From positions 32,960,801-33,024,800 of the forward strand of contig OX359247.1 in assembly GCA_947179485.1 (NCBI GenBank): 64,000 bases of DNA, in the 5' to 3' direction. Made by a program: the position numbers and the translations under genes. The notes beneath the pieces were generated by a model. That model saw only the letters and a program-made list of their open reading frames with translations, did not search any database and was not told where the DNA came from. Of the stretch, positions 50,663 to 62,650 are shown piece by piece. The DNA comes from Allacma fusca. Lineage: Eukaryota; Arthropoda; Collembola; Symphypleona; Sminthuridae. Every line of letters begins with the position of its first letter. The first letter of the stretch is position 1.

Positions 50663-52666
50663 TATCAATGCATTACGGTTCGTTCATTTTATGGAAGTAG
50701 TATTCATTCTGCTATTTATTCTGCTAAATGCCGATACATTAGAAATGACAAAAATTGTCAAATAAAAAAATGTAAACTACAATTTACTTTTATGACTTCA
50801 CTTTTTGTTTGGTTCCTTTTAAAAAAGGGTTACATAATAAAATAAACGGGTGCATCTATAGAATAAAAACATGTACTCATGCTACACAAGCTCAATACAT
50901 TCATAGTACTGCAGAGCTATCTGTATTAGCAATATGGCTAATGAAAGAATAGGGAGACCCATGGTTATAATATAAAGATGTGTAATTATGTATATCATTT
51001 TGATACCTATAGGTATGTATTCGTGTGCACACACAATTTTTTGGTACATACTGTGAAAATAGCAAGAGAGATTTTTCTCAGCTGTGAATTTTTAGTTTTA
51101 TTTTATTTGCAATTGCATCGGAATAGTTATCAGTATGTATCTACATATTTGCATGTTGATTCGCTCCTTTGCAGTAGATCCGATATGTATAACCATGTTT
51201 GAATGATAGCAAATCCTATATTTAATACAGTACTCTCGGTATGAAGGGAATCATTTGTCAGAGCATTATCTCATTAAGTAAACAAAAATTTTTTATTTCC
51301 AGATCAGATGACAAGTACTTAGTACACAAGTAATTACTGAAAATAATATGTGTTAATAAATATAAGTTTAACATTTAAGAATTTAGTGACTCATTCGACT
51401 TGGAATGATTAAATATATTAAATATGCATATATAATGCGAATATTCATGGACTGGTTCTGTCCGAGCATGATTACCAGCATTTCAACATAAATCCACACA
51501 CCGATCATCATCCTCATGTTTTGCAAACTCCAAATAATGGCTTCAAATTCTAGAAGCGGTTTAATTTTCAGTACAATAATATCTTACTATTCGAGACCCC
51601 CTTTAAATAACTTTTACTCTTTATAAAGAGTCAACAGTATTTGGTCACATGTTTCCTTTCTGTAAATTCCCTGTCCATAACTGTTAAAAGTTTGACATGT
51701 ACTGACGCCGAGATTTTTGCTAGCGGATATTACACATACATAGACAAAGTTATGCTTAACTGGTACGTAAGTGGGTGACAATTACATCGGCGGTGATAAC
51801 TGTTGGGTACAAGGGGCAAAAATTAAGCAATGCAACATCGAAGCTGATTAACTTTATTAGCGAACAAACCCAAACATTTTATTTTGGACATGTTGGGAAT
51901 GAAAGCACTGTTGCATTTAACAACCTTCAACCTGCATTTCTGCACTCTCAAACTGTTAAAAAATAGAAGTGACTTGTTGAGTATTAACATTCGAGAATAA
52001 AATATTACGTCAAATGATTTATCAAAGAATTCCAACATATCCTATAATCAACAAAAAAATGCATAGCAATGTTTTTGTCGACATACTATCTCATCTAACT
52101 GCGAATAATGCCTTGAAATACGTATAGAAGGCGTGTGAGTTTTACCACAATACAATCTAACTGTAGCAGACTCAAGTGATTTTGTATAATTATTTGGGAT
52201 GGTTTCCGTTTACCACAATATTCAAAATCAATTTTTTTTCTTTTCGGGGTGCTATCGAAACCAAATTGCACTACTATTATCAGACTTTGAAATGATGATC
52301 AGCGTAGTTATATGTACATACGTACAGAAAAACTGATCTGAATGGTCGATGAATTAAAGGTGTCCGAATCATCGTGGGATTGAGCAACCTGTACAAGTTA
52401 CACCCATCAACTTGGCTAAGTAATTGTACGAAGTTGGCTAAAGCATACAGCTAGTTTAACTCAATCCAATTTGTCGTTTACTTCCTTACCCATGGTAATT
52501 TCCAGCTAAATAATTGTGAATCTTTGATAAACTGTTAAACACTCCTGTTGTTGGGGCCACTAACCTTTTGAGGTAATAAATTCATTTCAGTTTATCTCTG
52601 AGCATTAGACTTATATATAACTGAACCACAATAACTTAAATTCTTTCTTGTAAATAGCATTTATGC
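50663..52666. other. no recognised gene
   Basis: AT-rich sequence. A 63-codon frame at 51775-51966 has a plausible amino-acid composition but no start context, splice sites or family that I could support. Confidence 0.4.
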
Positions 52667-52758
52667 TTACATTAAGGTTACATTGAGTTTAGCGACAACT
52701 CCTTGAAATTTAGAATCAATCGAATTTTTCACCTTTACAATTTCAGTAACCACACCTA

Positions 52759-54052
52759 CAGGGGCGAGGCAACTTCCTTGGACGGGGACGGCTTGCACCT
52801 TAACTTTTAGCGCGCTTTATTTACAGTTACATAATTTTGTAATTATGTTGATAATAGTACTAGCAATAAGTGTACTGAATATCAACATGCTACTCCCACC
52901 GATGCCTCCACAAATAGCTCCGGAAGTTGAAGGTATCAGATTAGACGTTTCCGGGAAAGGTTTGACCCCGTGTCAGGTCGAACATGAATTTAAAAATCAA
53001 AACATTAGTGTCTCCAATCGAACAGTGTTCAGGGTAGTTAATTCAGTGGGGAAAAGACGGTTGGCTCAAACACTGGGACTTCCACGACCAAAAAACAACT
53101 ACCCTAGAAAAGTCCGAAATTCGGTATTATTACGGGAAGTGGATATATTGACCTCTAAGGTTAATCCTTTGTCCCAAAGAGCAATTGTCAGGAAACTACA
53201 CGTTTCTCAGAGGACTGTGAATCGGATTATTCACCAGGATCTGAAAGCGAAGACTAAAATAAGACCAGAGTTCACAAGCTGATCGACAAACATAAACGGA
53301 ATAGGCAGACCAACTCCCGGAAGCTGTACAAGGAGCACCTGTCAGGGGAAAAATCGGATTTTGTGGTAAATCTTGACGAAACATACTTCTTTCTCAGTGA
53401 CTGCAATGCCGATCGCCGAATTTATTTTCTAAGGCAGGTACGGTCACTGAGACACCCGTGATCCAGAGGAAGGAGAGGTTCGACTCGAAGATCATGGTCG
53501 TAGGAGCGATAACTGGAAGGGGAGTACTGCCTTTAATTAAAGTTGCTCCAAACGTTAAAGTCAGTGCTGCCTACTATGTTGACCGCGTTTTGAGGCCCTT
53601 ACTCAAAAAGGAAGTGCCACCAATTTATGGAGAGGACACATCAAAGGTCTTCGTACGTAACGACGCGGCAAGCTCCTGCACGGCCGGAATTACCCGGGCA
53701 TATTCAGAAGACCTCCACTGGAAAACTGGTATAACCTTAATTTAGAATAAGGAAATACCAGTAAGGTCACAGGACACCAGCCCTCTGAACTTTTTTTGGA
53801 TTCGTCGCTTTAATACAGACCCTTGGAAAAACAAAAGTATCTTCCATGTCGGGACCTTGGAAACATTTAATCCGATACCTTCAACTTCCGGAGCTATTTG
53901 TGAAGGCATCGGTTGGAGTAGCACGTTGATATTCAGTACACTTATTGCTAGTACTATTATCAACATAATTACAAAATTATGTAACTGTAAATAAAGCGCG
54001 CTAAAAGTTAAGGTGCAATCCGTCCCCGTCCAAGGAAGTTGCCTCGGCCCTG
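52759..54052 (+). mobile_element. dead Tc1/mariner-type element with 194-bp inverted repeats
   Basis: The 1294-bp element is bounded by TA on both sides (52757-52758 and 54053-54054). Its inverted repeats begin CAGGG-CGAGGCAACTTCC and extend 194 bases each (52759-52952 and 53859-54052) with few mismatches. The first transposase codons lie inside the left repeat, so the right repeat carries an antisense copy of them. The internal transposase is truncated, and the right half of a normal 1.6-2 kb element is missing between the coding remnant and the right repeat. The insertion sits in a coding exon of the minus-strand gene around it. Confidence 0.85.
52845..53745 (+). pseudogene. Tc1/mariner transposase remnant
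   Basis: Two reading-frame changes separate three blocks. The first (52845-53280) holds paired helix-turn-helix DNA-binding regions, with LSQRAIVRKLHVSQRTVNRI as the clearer one. The second carries the first catalytic aspartate in VVNLDETYF. The third (about 53458-53745) carries the second aspartate in VFVRNDAASSC, as in the DD(E/D) family. The segment that should hold the third acidic residue is absent, replaced by sequence leading straight into the right inverted repeat. The copy therefore cannot encode an active enzyme. The subfamily cannot be fixed without that third residue. Confidence 0.75.
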
Positions 54053-54332
54053 TAATTGGACGATATCCAGTAAAATGTGAAACATATGCACCAAATTCGT
54101 TGGGTAATTCTGATAATTTTTAAAATAATTTTCAACCTTCCGTATCTTATGCAACTTTATTGACTTAAAAGTAATTGATTGACCCGGTTTTGAAAATGTT
54201 GCCCTGAATTTACCGCATTGTTGTGCATCATCATTTCTATCTGCATTGATAGCAGTTCCTACAATACCATGTGGTAGAAATTTCACTTGAATTTGGTATA
54301 TGCTGGGACTCACTATATTAGCTTCCTTATAT

Positions 54333-55460
54333 ACAGATGTAGGTTGTTAATGCTGGACAAATTAGAGATTTATTCGTGGATTGAGTTTCAACCTTAATTT
54401 CATTCTACAAAATACCAACGACACACACACAAGCACACTCTACGCTCATCTCTCATTCTTATATAATTATGTATTACATCGACAAGATTAATTCGTGTGA
54501 AGCAGAGTAACCAACAGAATTCGCGAGTAACATTCTTTCAACAATACTCACTCCATACATGGTAGATCTCTCATACATAATTACACATGCAATTTCCAAC
54601 ACCTTGATTTCCAGAGGAAGACAAATGAAAATCTGAATTTTTTAATTAGTATGTGGATTCCACGAATTTAGCCATAAATGAAGTCGAAAAACTCCTTGAA
54701 CAAAATTTTCAAAATATTACACACAAATAAGCTATTATTTAATACTATTGAATTGGTCTTCTACAATTAACTCTTTGGTTTATTGATTTTGATTACCACA
54801 TATCACGACCTTTCCGCCTTTTTTAATACAAACTTGCTAAATGTAATTAATTTTTTCAACTTGTAATTTTTAGCATGAATGTAGTAAATTACTTATTGTT
54901 AGTCCAGGATTCTGGTCTATCACTTATTTGCAAATTTTAATGTTGCTGGAATTCATATTTTAAATCATTTCTATCAAATAAATAATTCTCATATACAAAT
55001 TGTGGAGCCAAAGATAGATACCCATAATTTAAAACTCCGTAACATAGGGTTTCGGTGTTCATAAAATAAAATGTAGTTTATTTACACTAAATCACATAGC
55101 CACTCGTATGTAAAACTGGTATAAGCATGTAATTACGTATCAGCTGATATTAAAATCATACGGAACAAAATGTCCGAAATCAGAATTTAAAAGGTAGTAG
55201 CTTTAAAAAACGTTTCAGAATATTATGCATGAAGCAAGTTCATTTTGTTTGTTGTTTTTTTATTGGAAATAATTTTCAAAATATTTGATAATTGTATATA
55301 TTCAAGATGTTTTAAATTTGGAATGCGTAACAAATAAACAGAATCCTGTAATACAGTTAAACAATCTCCCATTGTTTTAAGGCAATTAAGATTTTTAAGT
55401 ACGAAACAGTTCCAGTATGATAGTGAGGTTAGGTTGACATTTTAAGTATTTTCTTTTTAG
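54333..55460. other. spacer with possible undetected exons
   Basis: Lies between the split minus-strand gene and the first recognisable exon of the NB-ARC gene. Upstream exons of both genes may fall here. An open segment after a TTAATTAG acceptor near 54648 has a protein-like composition, but no donor was found for it. Confidence 0.35.
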
Positions 55461-55764
55461 AGAAAACAATCAGAATTCCCCGTTAAATAAAACACAAACG
55501 GAAAACGATATCAGTGTTGAGAGGAGGCAAAATGCAGAGGTAAGGTTTTTAAAACTTCATAAATTATAGAATTGTTGCTAACGCAGAAAATTGAGTAAAC
55601 TTATTAAACTTAAGTAATATATAACAATTTAGGCACCCCTGTCTTCTACTACCTCAGTTCCAATCTCTTTCGCCGGAAACATTGGCAAGGTCATAGCTCC
55701 AGCGGTGTTTAATGGTGGTATTAATACCTTGAATGTTCAAACCATACTTGCAGTTTTGACGCAA

Positions 55765-55990
55765 AGTTCAAATTCAGTTCAATTCACTTTAAAATAATTG
55801 GCGTGCCGTTCAGTTACGTTCAATTCACCGTGCCTAAAGATTGTAAGAGTTCAGTTCAATTCACTACGTACATTTCAGTCCTTAAGTTCAGTTCAGTTTA
55901 TCCTTGCCCGTAGTCGTTCACAGTTCAATTCAATTCATTGTACATGTTTCGGTCGTTAAGTTCAGTTCATTACCGTGTGAATTAGTTAAA
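55765..55990. repeat. left sub-terminal TTCAGT array of the hAT element
   Basis: Repeated TTCAGTTCAATTCA and shorter TTCAGT or TTCAATTC words occur about every 12-25 bases. Such sub-terminal motif clusters are transposase-binding sites in studied hAT elements such as Ac; the same role is inferred here. Confidence 0.7.
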
Positions 55991-56720
55991 GGCATTCATT
56001 GTATATTTTAATAGCGCTTACTTTAATTATGACAGTTGACTTTGAATTTACATGCACATACAGTATTTTTGTAAATTATCAGTCTTTGAACTAAAAAGTA
56101 AATGCAAACTTGAGTTTCGTCATATTTGATTTAAATTTGCATTCAACACACGTATCATTTTTGTATTACTATAAATAGGAGAAGTCTCTATACCGAATTA
56201 ATTTTTCAGTAGCAGGAAAACTTCAATTCGTACATTTAACTTTAAGAAAATTACCATTGTTTTTCTCCGTAGTATGAATTAGTCTAATGTTGCTGTTTCT
56301 GTTTATTATTATAAAATTTTTTTGAACTCCAACAACTAGAAATTACCAACGTTAGGTGCTCGGTAAAAATAAATATTACTATTAATTTTCAGAAATTTTC
56401 GTAGTTCGTAAGCCTGTATTCACATACTACGGTAACAATTTTGTTGCTTAAATATCCGTTGATTCCATCTTCAATCAATTTTGAAAATTATTCATATTTA
56501 TGTCGGAATTGAGAACGCCTAAATACTTGCAAAATTTTATTTTATTGTTCGTTAAATAACAACAGTTTAAATTTAAAGGAATCATTACTTATTTAACTGT
56601 AATGGTTCGGGGAGCACAAATAGCATAATAAAATTAGAAGCAAGAGCACTTATGAGAAACAAAATAATTTTTCATACTAGTATTCACCAACTGTTGATAA
56701 AAGGTCTGACTAAAGGTGTC

Positions 56721-56754
56721 CAAGTTTTCAAAATTCCGGAATTTTGAAAACTTG
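56721..56754. repeat. perfect 34-bp palindrome centred on TCCGGA
   Basis: A perfect self-complementary sequence with core AAAATTCCGGAATTTT lies about 50 bases past the transposase stop codon. Related palindromes recur at 57298-57317 (perfect, 20 bp), 57992-58007 (perfect, 16 bp), and near 58690, 59050 and 59701-59722 (imperfect). All are within the hAT element. Confidence 0.85.
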
Positions 56755-56802
56755 CAATTAAACATTTATTAAAAATAGCCGAAAACATATAAACGATAGG
56801 TT

Positions 56803-59695
56803 TTATAGTGTAACCTGTTTAGATTTGATCTCCTGAGCCCATTCCTTGTACAAAATGCACTCTTGCTGTCGCATGACCGTCATTCTTGATCTGACATATC
56901 TGGCAAGTGCCGAAAGTTCTGAAAAAAGTCTTTCAACACTTGCAGAAGTTGCAGGAATAGCCAGGTACAGCTTTGCCAGCCGAGCCAAATTAGGAAATTG
57001 TTTCTGGTGAGTCCTCCAAAAATCCAAGGGATCAGTAGCTGCCGAAATTTTCATTTCCAAATAGGTGTCTAATTCGGTTTTGGGCAACTTATTTCCATCA
57101 GCACTTGGTTGCTGCAGCTGTCGTTCCATTTTTTCAAAAATAGACAGATTGTGAATTTCCGTTTCCACAACCGGAGAAATCTGAAGCGTTTGTGGAATAG
57201 GAAGACGAAGCTGCTTGGTATTTGGGGATTCCAAGAACATTACTCCGGGAAAGAGCTTGCCCTGTAATAAATGACATGACTTAAAAAGAATCTGTACACA
57301 AAATTCCGGAATTTTGTTTGTACAAAACTTTGAACACACTGACGTCAGCCTACCTTGTAATTTGAAAATATTCAGCTTTTGCCGTTGATCACAAAGACAT
57401 GCTAGAATGTATGCGGGATTATTCATGAGTGGCGTAAATTTTACTTCCATTTGCTTCAAAAGTTGACATCGTAGATTGTCAAAATACTTCAGATTTATCA
57501 TATTCTGCAAATCTGAAGGAAAACAATTGCCGTGACAAGAAATGGGCTTTAATAATATCAAAGGCAATAGCTGATATAAATCCTACCTATAAACGCTTGA
57601 TAAACCTGCGGTATAATAAGTGACGAAGTAACGCCATCTGATTGAAGAACATCAGTCATAACACACATGGGCTTGATAACGCTAATTAATTCCTGCATTT
57701 GTTGTTTATGCTCCAAAGTGAGTAGTCCCGGATGTCGTTTCTTCTCATATGCATATTTTGCTTCGGTCATGGCTTTGTAAAGAAGGTGCTGCACTGCTTC
57801 GAAAATCGGGTCCTGCAATGTATAAAAATGGTTTAGTTTTTTATCCGAAAAAGCTCCAAAATTCGAATTTTTAGGAAATAAATAATGTGGTTGTTTGTTA
57901 GTAAGAATGGAATTTTTATGCTGATAGTAAACATTAATTGTATTTCAAATACGCAATTGAATATGTTACTTTGCTAGTATTCAACTATTTTAAAAATCCG
58001 GATTTTTGAAATAATTTTGTATCTACAACAAACCTCAATTAATCGGGAGAGAACATCATATATATAATTCCAGCGAGTTTCGGCATGTTTAACAAGTCCT
58101 TTACCTCCAGATTTTCTCAGTCTTGCTAGCCACAGTGACGAATTTCGAAAGAATTTGACAATCTTGTTCACAAATGCGATGAGTTGCGCACCTTTCCCCA
58201 TCAACTTAGCTACCTTTTTTCTCGATTTACAACCAACTTCCTTACCTGCCATTTCATTTTTCAAGGCATTTGTTACAACAAGCTGTAATGTATGGGCAAT
58301 GCAGGGAATGCGCTCCTTTTCTGGATCGACGTGGTGCAACACATCGTTTAATAACTTAGCCGACTCGTCGACACCATCAATTTCCCAGTTTATTTCTGAA
58401 TCGTAACCACCTTCAATGTCGGAAACTTCATCATTTGAATCATGGTTTGATTCCTCGTAACTATCCGAATCGACGTCGCTACTGATGTCTTCAATTGTTT
58501 CAAATTCCTGCCGAGCCGAAGAAGGTTGATTTCTGGTTGCAATTTCTGTATCCCAGCTTTCTTCGGACAACTTTTTGAACTCTTTCATGGCACTAATTAC
58601 ATTTGCCCCATTATCAGTCACAATGTATTTAATCTGTAAATCGACGATTGAAGCGAGTTATACTTTCAAGATATGCAATGTACACAAAAAACCGGATTTT
58701 TGAAACGTTGGATAATAAAGCTATTATAAATCCCATAATGCAAAGGTAAATTTTTGGCATACCTTGTGCCGTATTTTGTAATCCTGCAATGCTTTGGAAA
58801 TTAAATCGCAAATGTGAGTGCCTTCATGTTTCTCGTTTACTTCCAAAATTGAAATGGTTTTTCGCCTTAGGTTGAAATCCTTGTCAAGATAAAACAATTT
58901 GATCGCCAATACTCCATCTTTCCTGTGCGATGTCCAGAGATCAAAAGAAATCGTTGCTTCTTCAATGTCATTCAGTTCTGTCCTTAACTTTGGGACGATC
59001 TGTAAACCAACAATCAAAAAAAAGTTCAAAGACAGGAATTTTAACACAAATCCTGAATTTTGTTAACCAACCTCAGCTTGAACTAGTTTCGATAGCTTCG
59101 AAAGCATTGACTGTCGAGATTTCACCGTCAGAGGTGGATCCGCTATACGAATAATTTCTTTGAATTCATTTGTGTTCAGAACTTGAAACGAAGCTCGATT
59201 GCTTGCTAGAAAAGTCAGAATAGCTGAATCAAACCGTTTTTGTTTATGATCATCCCGGGATAGTTTCTTCACATTCGGTTTAGAAAATTTCAGGATCGAT
59301 GGTTGATTTTCGCTACGGTTAACGTCTGTTTTTACTGCTAGAAACACATCGTTGTGCTGGTTTTGCAAATGCCTCATGAGATTAGAGACTGATCCTTCAC
59401 TATAACTTCGTTCAGGTTTTTCATTGCATAGTTTGCATCTCACGACCACATTTTTTGACAGCTTTTCATTTTGTATTTTGTGCCCCACATAATTAAAGTA
59501 TTCACGAATATTACAAGGTAATTTAAAATTGTCTTTAACTTTTAGATCTGAGATAAGATTGTCCTTTTCTTTGTTGTTGTTTCCCCCCTTATTGCCTTGA
59601 GTTTTTAAATTGAAAACAGAAAACACATTTTGCTTTTCGGATTGTGATGCGGATTGTTCATTCACTGGTTTGTTTTTAATCCCATTTGCACTCAT
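56803..59695 (-). CDS. hAT-family transposase
   Basis: Five exons on the minus strand (59695-59072, 58999-58763, 58633-58034, 57812-57587, 57512-56803) join in frame to 798 residues. An N-terminal BED-type zinc finger has C87, C90, H109 and H114 (CKLC to HLQNQH). The central RNase H-like domain shows SFDLWTSHRKDG, VTDNGANVISAMKEF and CIAHTLQL, with an acidic insert between the last two. The C-terminal dimerisation region contains DPLDFWRTHQKQFPNLARLAK and SASVERLFS. The frame is open throughout the last exon, even across an internal stretch that looks like a 92-nt intron; splicing that stretch would break the frame, so it is read as coding. The enzyme would cut and paste this element and possibly related non-autonomous ones. 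No damage was seen. Confidence 0.88.
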
Positions 59696-59984
59696 TTTGA
59701 GACAAAACTCCGGAATTTTGTCTGCTCACACAATATTTAACACTAATTTTATTTAACGAATATTCTGGGGGTGATATGTGATCCATCCGACGTTACCAAA
59801 CCTTTAGTCGTCTTTAGCAAAAATTTCCCACTTACAAAATTCTGATTGACAAAGAATTTCTGCTAGCAGCGTGCTAGCTTTTAAAATTACAATTTGCGGA
59901 AGGTCTGGTCAAACAATTAATTGTAAGTGATAGATGGCATTTGTATTGCGTTCACGAATGTGCAAGTTTATATTCAAACTGTGA

Positions 59985-60180
59985 CCATTTAGTTCAATTC
60001 AGTTCAGTTCGGGTTACATGAACGTACGGCGAACGTTCGTTCGCATTCATAATAGACCTTCTTGAGTTCAGTTCAAATTTATTCAATGAAAATTTTGGAG
60101 TTTGCTAGTTCGTTCAAGTTCGTTCAATGAGAATGAAAATACGGGCTAGTTCAGTTCAGTTCACGCCTTTGCGAACTGAA
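59985..60180. repeat. right sub-terminal TTCAGT array of the hAT element
   Basis: Clustered GTTCAGTTCAG and CGTTCGTTC-type words mirror the left array. They run up to the terminal inverted repeat beside the NB-ARC coding segment. Confidence 0.7.
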
Positions 60181-61659
60181 CGACTGCAAGCATGGTTCAA
60201 ACAATTTTAACACCTGTCCCACGTCAGGACCGCATTGAATTCAATGTTCACGAAAGCATTCCTTCGTTTTTTGGAAGAGAAGCATTCATCACGAAGATGC
60301 ATGAGTACCTCTGGAGGACTGAAACGAAATATAATGAAGAACGCTCCATACGATCCCAAACCATAGTCATTTGTGGGCTAGGGGGCGTCGGAAAAACTCA
60401 AGTGGTCAGAAAATACATTCAAAAGTACAAGTCATCCTACGGACATGTGCTATGGATCAACGCTGAAAACTATACCGTAGCAACAAACAACTTTTTTCAA
60501 TTAGCTAGACAAATACCACTGGATATAATCCAAACTGGGGGACAAAAATCCAACGAGATGATCATGGAAGAAATTTATGATTTTGTGTGCAGCAAATTTG
60601 CACTGATCATTTTTGACAACGTAGAATCATTCATGACCGATGGTGGGAATAATGGCCTATATCGGTTGCTTCCAAAAGCTGTCAAAACCGGATGGAAAGT
60701 TCCCGCAATAATAGTTACAACAAGATATCGGGTCTGGGATGATTTTCAAACTGAAGAACTAGCCGTCTTTAATTTGAGTGAAAGCTTGTCATTTCTTTCT
60801 TGGCTGGAGTTCAGTGATTGTGAAGACAGTCTTGATTTGCTTGATGAGGTGGTAGAAATCTGCCAGGGTTTGCCACTCGTTTTGCAGCAAGCAGTAACAT
60901 TCATTAGAAACAAGCGAAAACATCGCGTCGGTCTTGGTGCACAACTGTACACACTACAGGACTTTATAATTGACGTTGCCAATAAAAGGAAAAAATGTAT
61001 AAAGACCAGACCAAACTGAGAACATTTAAACGTGTTTGCGCTATTTGAAATGACGTTTGCACAAATTGGATCTATGAAACACGGAGAGTTGTCCCTTCAA
61101 TGGGACAACATTACGTCCAATGCTTGGACGTAATGGCGGTACTTAACCCGGACAATATACAAACAGTGCTTATTAAGACAATTTTCAGTCATGCGGAAGC
61201 TAAGCTGGCAAAAGTTCTGAATTTATTACATACATACAATTTAATACGCATATGTGGTGATTATTCCCAAATGCACCGTATGATCCAGGCCGCCAAAATG
61301 GAGTCAAGTATTTTGAAGGGTTCAAAATTATCTTATACAAACAAAAACTTTGAACAAATCGTGGATTCGGTTCAGGCATTTATTCAAAAGTTAAGCACGA
61401 ATACTAATGACGTACATGAAATTCTACACAACGTTATACGAATTCACGACCTAGGTCCTACGATTTGCACACAACAATTCGTGAGATTTCAAACCATTCT
61501 TGCAAACAAATTGCACGATGTAGGAAGCTATAGCAATGAGGTACATATTCGCAGAACTGCCTTAAGAACGGCTGAAATTCAGTGGGGAGTCGACAGTTCC
61601 GTCGTCATTGACGTTAGGGAGAACCTCAGTGCGGCTCTACGAGATTAAGGAAGCTATGA

Positions 61660-62650
61660 TGAAGCGAAGCATCTGATTATTGATATACTCCAAACGCGAA
61701 CGCAGTTGAGTGGTTCTGAAGATGTGTACACACTTAATACTACCAACAACTTAGCTCTAATTTTGATTAAGGAAGGAAAATTTGAAGAGGCAAGAACACT
61801 ACCACAAAGTTTTGCAAATGTTCAACCAAATATTAGGTCCCAATCATCGCTGCACTATTGGTACCAAACATAATTTAGCCTTAGTTTTGTATCAGCAAGG
61901 AAATTTTGAAGATGCGTGGGAACTTTTCAACGACGTTCTGCAATTCCACAATCAAATATTAGGTCCTAATCATTCCGAAACTCTTAGTACCAAAAATAAT
62001 TTAGCCTTAGTTTTGTGTAAACAAGGAAATTTTGAAGATGCACAAGAACATTTCAATGATATTCTGCAAATGCAAAATCAAACATTAGGTCCCAATCATC
62101 CCGACACACTTAATACTAAAAATAATTTAGCCTTAGTTTTGCATAACCAAAAAAAATTCGAAGAGGCGCGAGAACTATTCATCGAAGTTCTGCAAATTTA
62201 CAACGAAGTATTAGGTCACAATCATCCCGAAGCACTCAGAACTAAAAATAATTTAGCCTTAGTTTTGCATCAACAAGGAAAATTTGAAGAGGCGCTAGAA
62301 CTTTTCAACGACGTTCTGCAAATGCACTACAAAATATTAGGTCCCAATCATCCCGACACACTTAATACTAAAAATAATTTAGCCTCAGTTTTGTGTCAGC
62401 ATGGAAAATTTGAAGAGGCGGGAGAACTTTACAACGACGTTCTGCAAATGTGGAATCAAACATTGGGTCCCAAATCATCCCGACACACTTAATACAAAAA
62501 ATAATTTAGCCTTAGTTTTGTATAACCAAGGATTTGATGAGGCGCGAGAACTTTTAAAGGACGTTCTGTAAATACGAAATCAAATATTAGGTCCCAATCA
62601 TCCCGACGTACTTACAATTAGAACTAAAAATTAATTAGCCCCAGTTTTGG
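61660..62650 (+). repeat. 126-bp tandem TPR-coding repeats
   Basis: Seven or eight consecutive 126-bp units encode 42-residue kinesin-light-chain-type TPR motifs with the pattern LGPNHPDTLNTKNNLALVL and GKFEEARELFNDVLQ. Neighbouring units are highly alike at DNA level, so they have been homogenised recently. The last two units carry stops and a one-base shift, in keeping with a pseudogene. Confidence 0.85.

Larger units (their letters stand above)
52667..54332 (-). pseudogene. exon of an unrecognised gene split by the mariner insertion
   Basis: On the minus strand an open segment from about 54332 to 54053 encodes SPSIYQIQVKFLPHG, ATFSKPGQSITFKS and HMFHILLDIVQL, and runs directly into the end of the Tc1/mariner element. 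On the far side the same frame resumes at 52756 with GVVTEIVKVKNS and continues to a stop at 52667-52669, or to a GTAAGC donor at 52670. Counting the TA duplication once, the frame is kept across the insertion site, so this is a single coding exon interrupted by the transposon. The protein (at least about 120 residues) is unfamiliar. Its other exons were not found. Whether the allele still functions is unknown; the insert would add stops to the transcript. Confidence 0.55.
55743..60194 (-). mobile_element. apparently intact autonomous hAT transposon
   Basis: The 4452-bp element is flanked by identical 8-bp copies of GTTCAAAC (55735-55742 and 60195-60202). Its ends are inverted repeats CATACTTGCAGT and CATGCTTGCAGT (complement), which fit the usual hAT terminal rule only loosely. 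Just inside each end are arrays of TTCAGTTCAATTCA-type words (about 55765-55990 and 59985-60180). A five-exon transposase without internal stops lies on the minus strand. Perfect duplications, an open transposase frame and insertion inside an exon point to a recent event. The element may still be mobile, which sequence alone cannot show. Confidence 0.88.

Noticed and set aside
54008-54052. C-terminal residues of the minus-strand open frame beyond LDIVQL
   Set aside because: They are read from the mariner inverted repeat and do not belong to the host exon.
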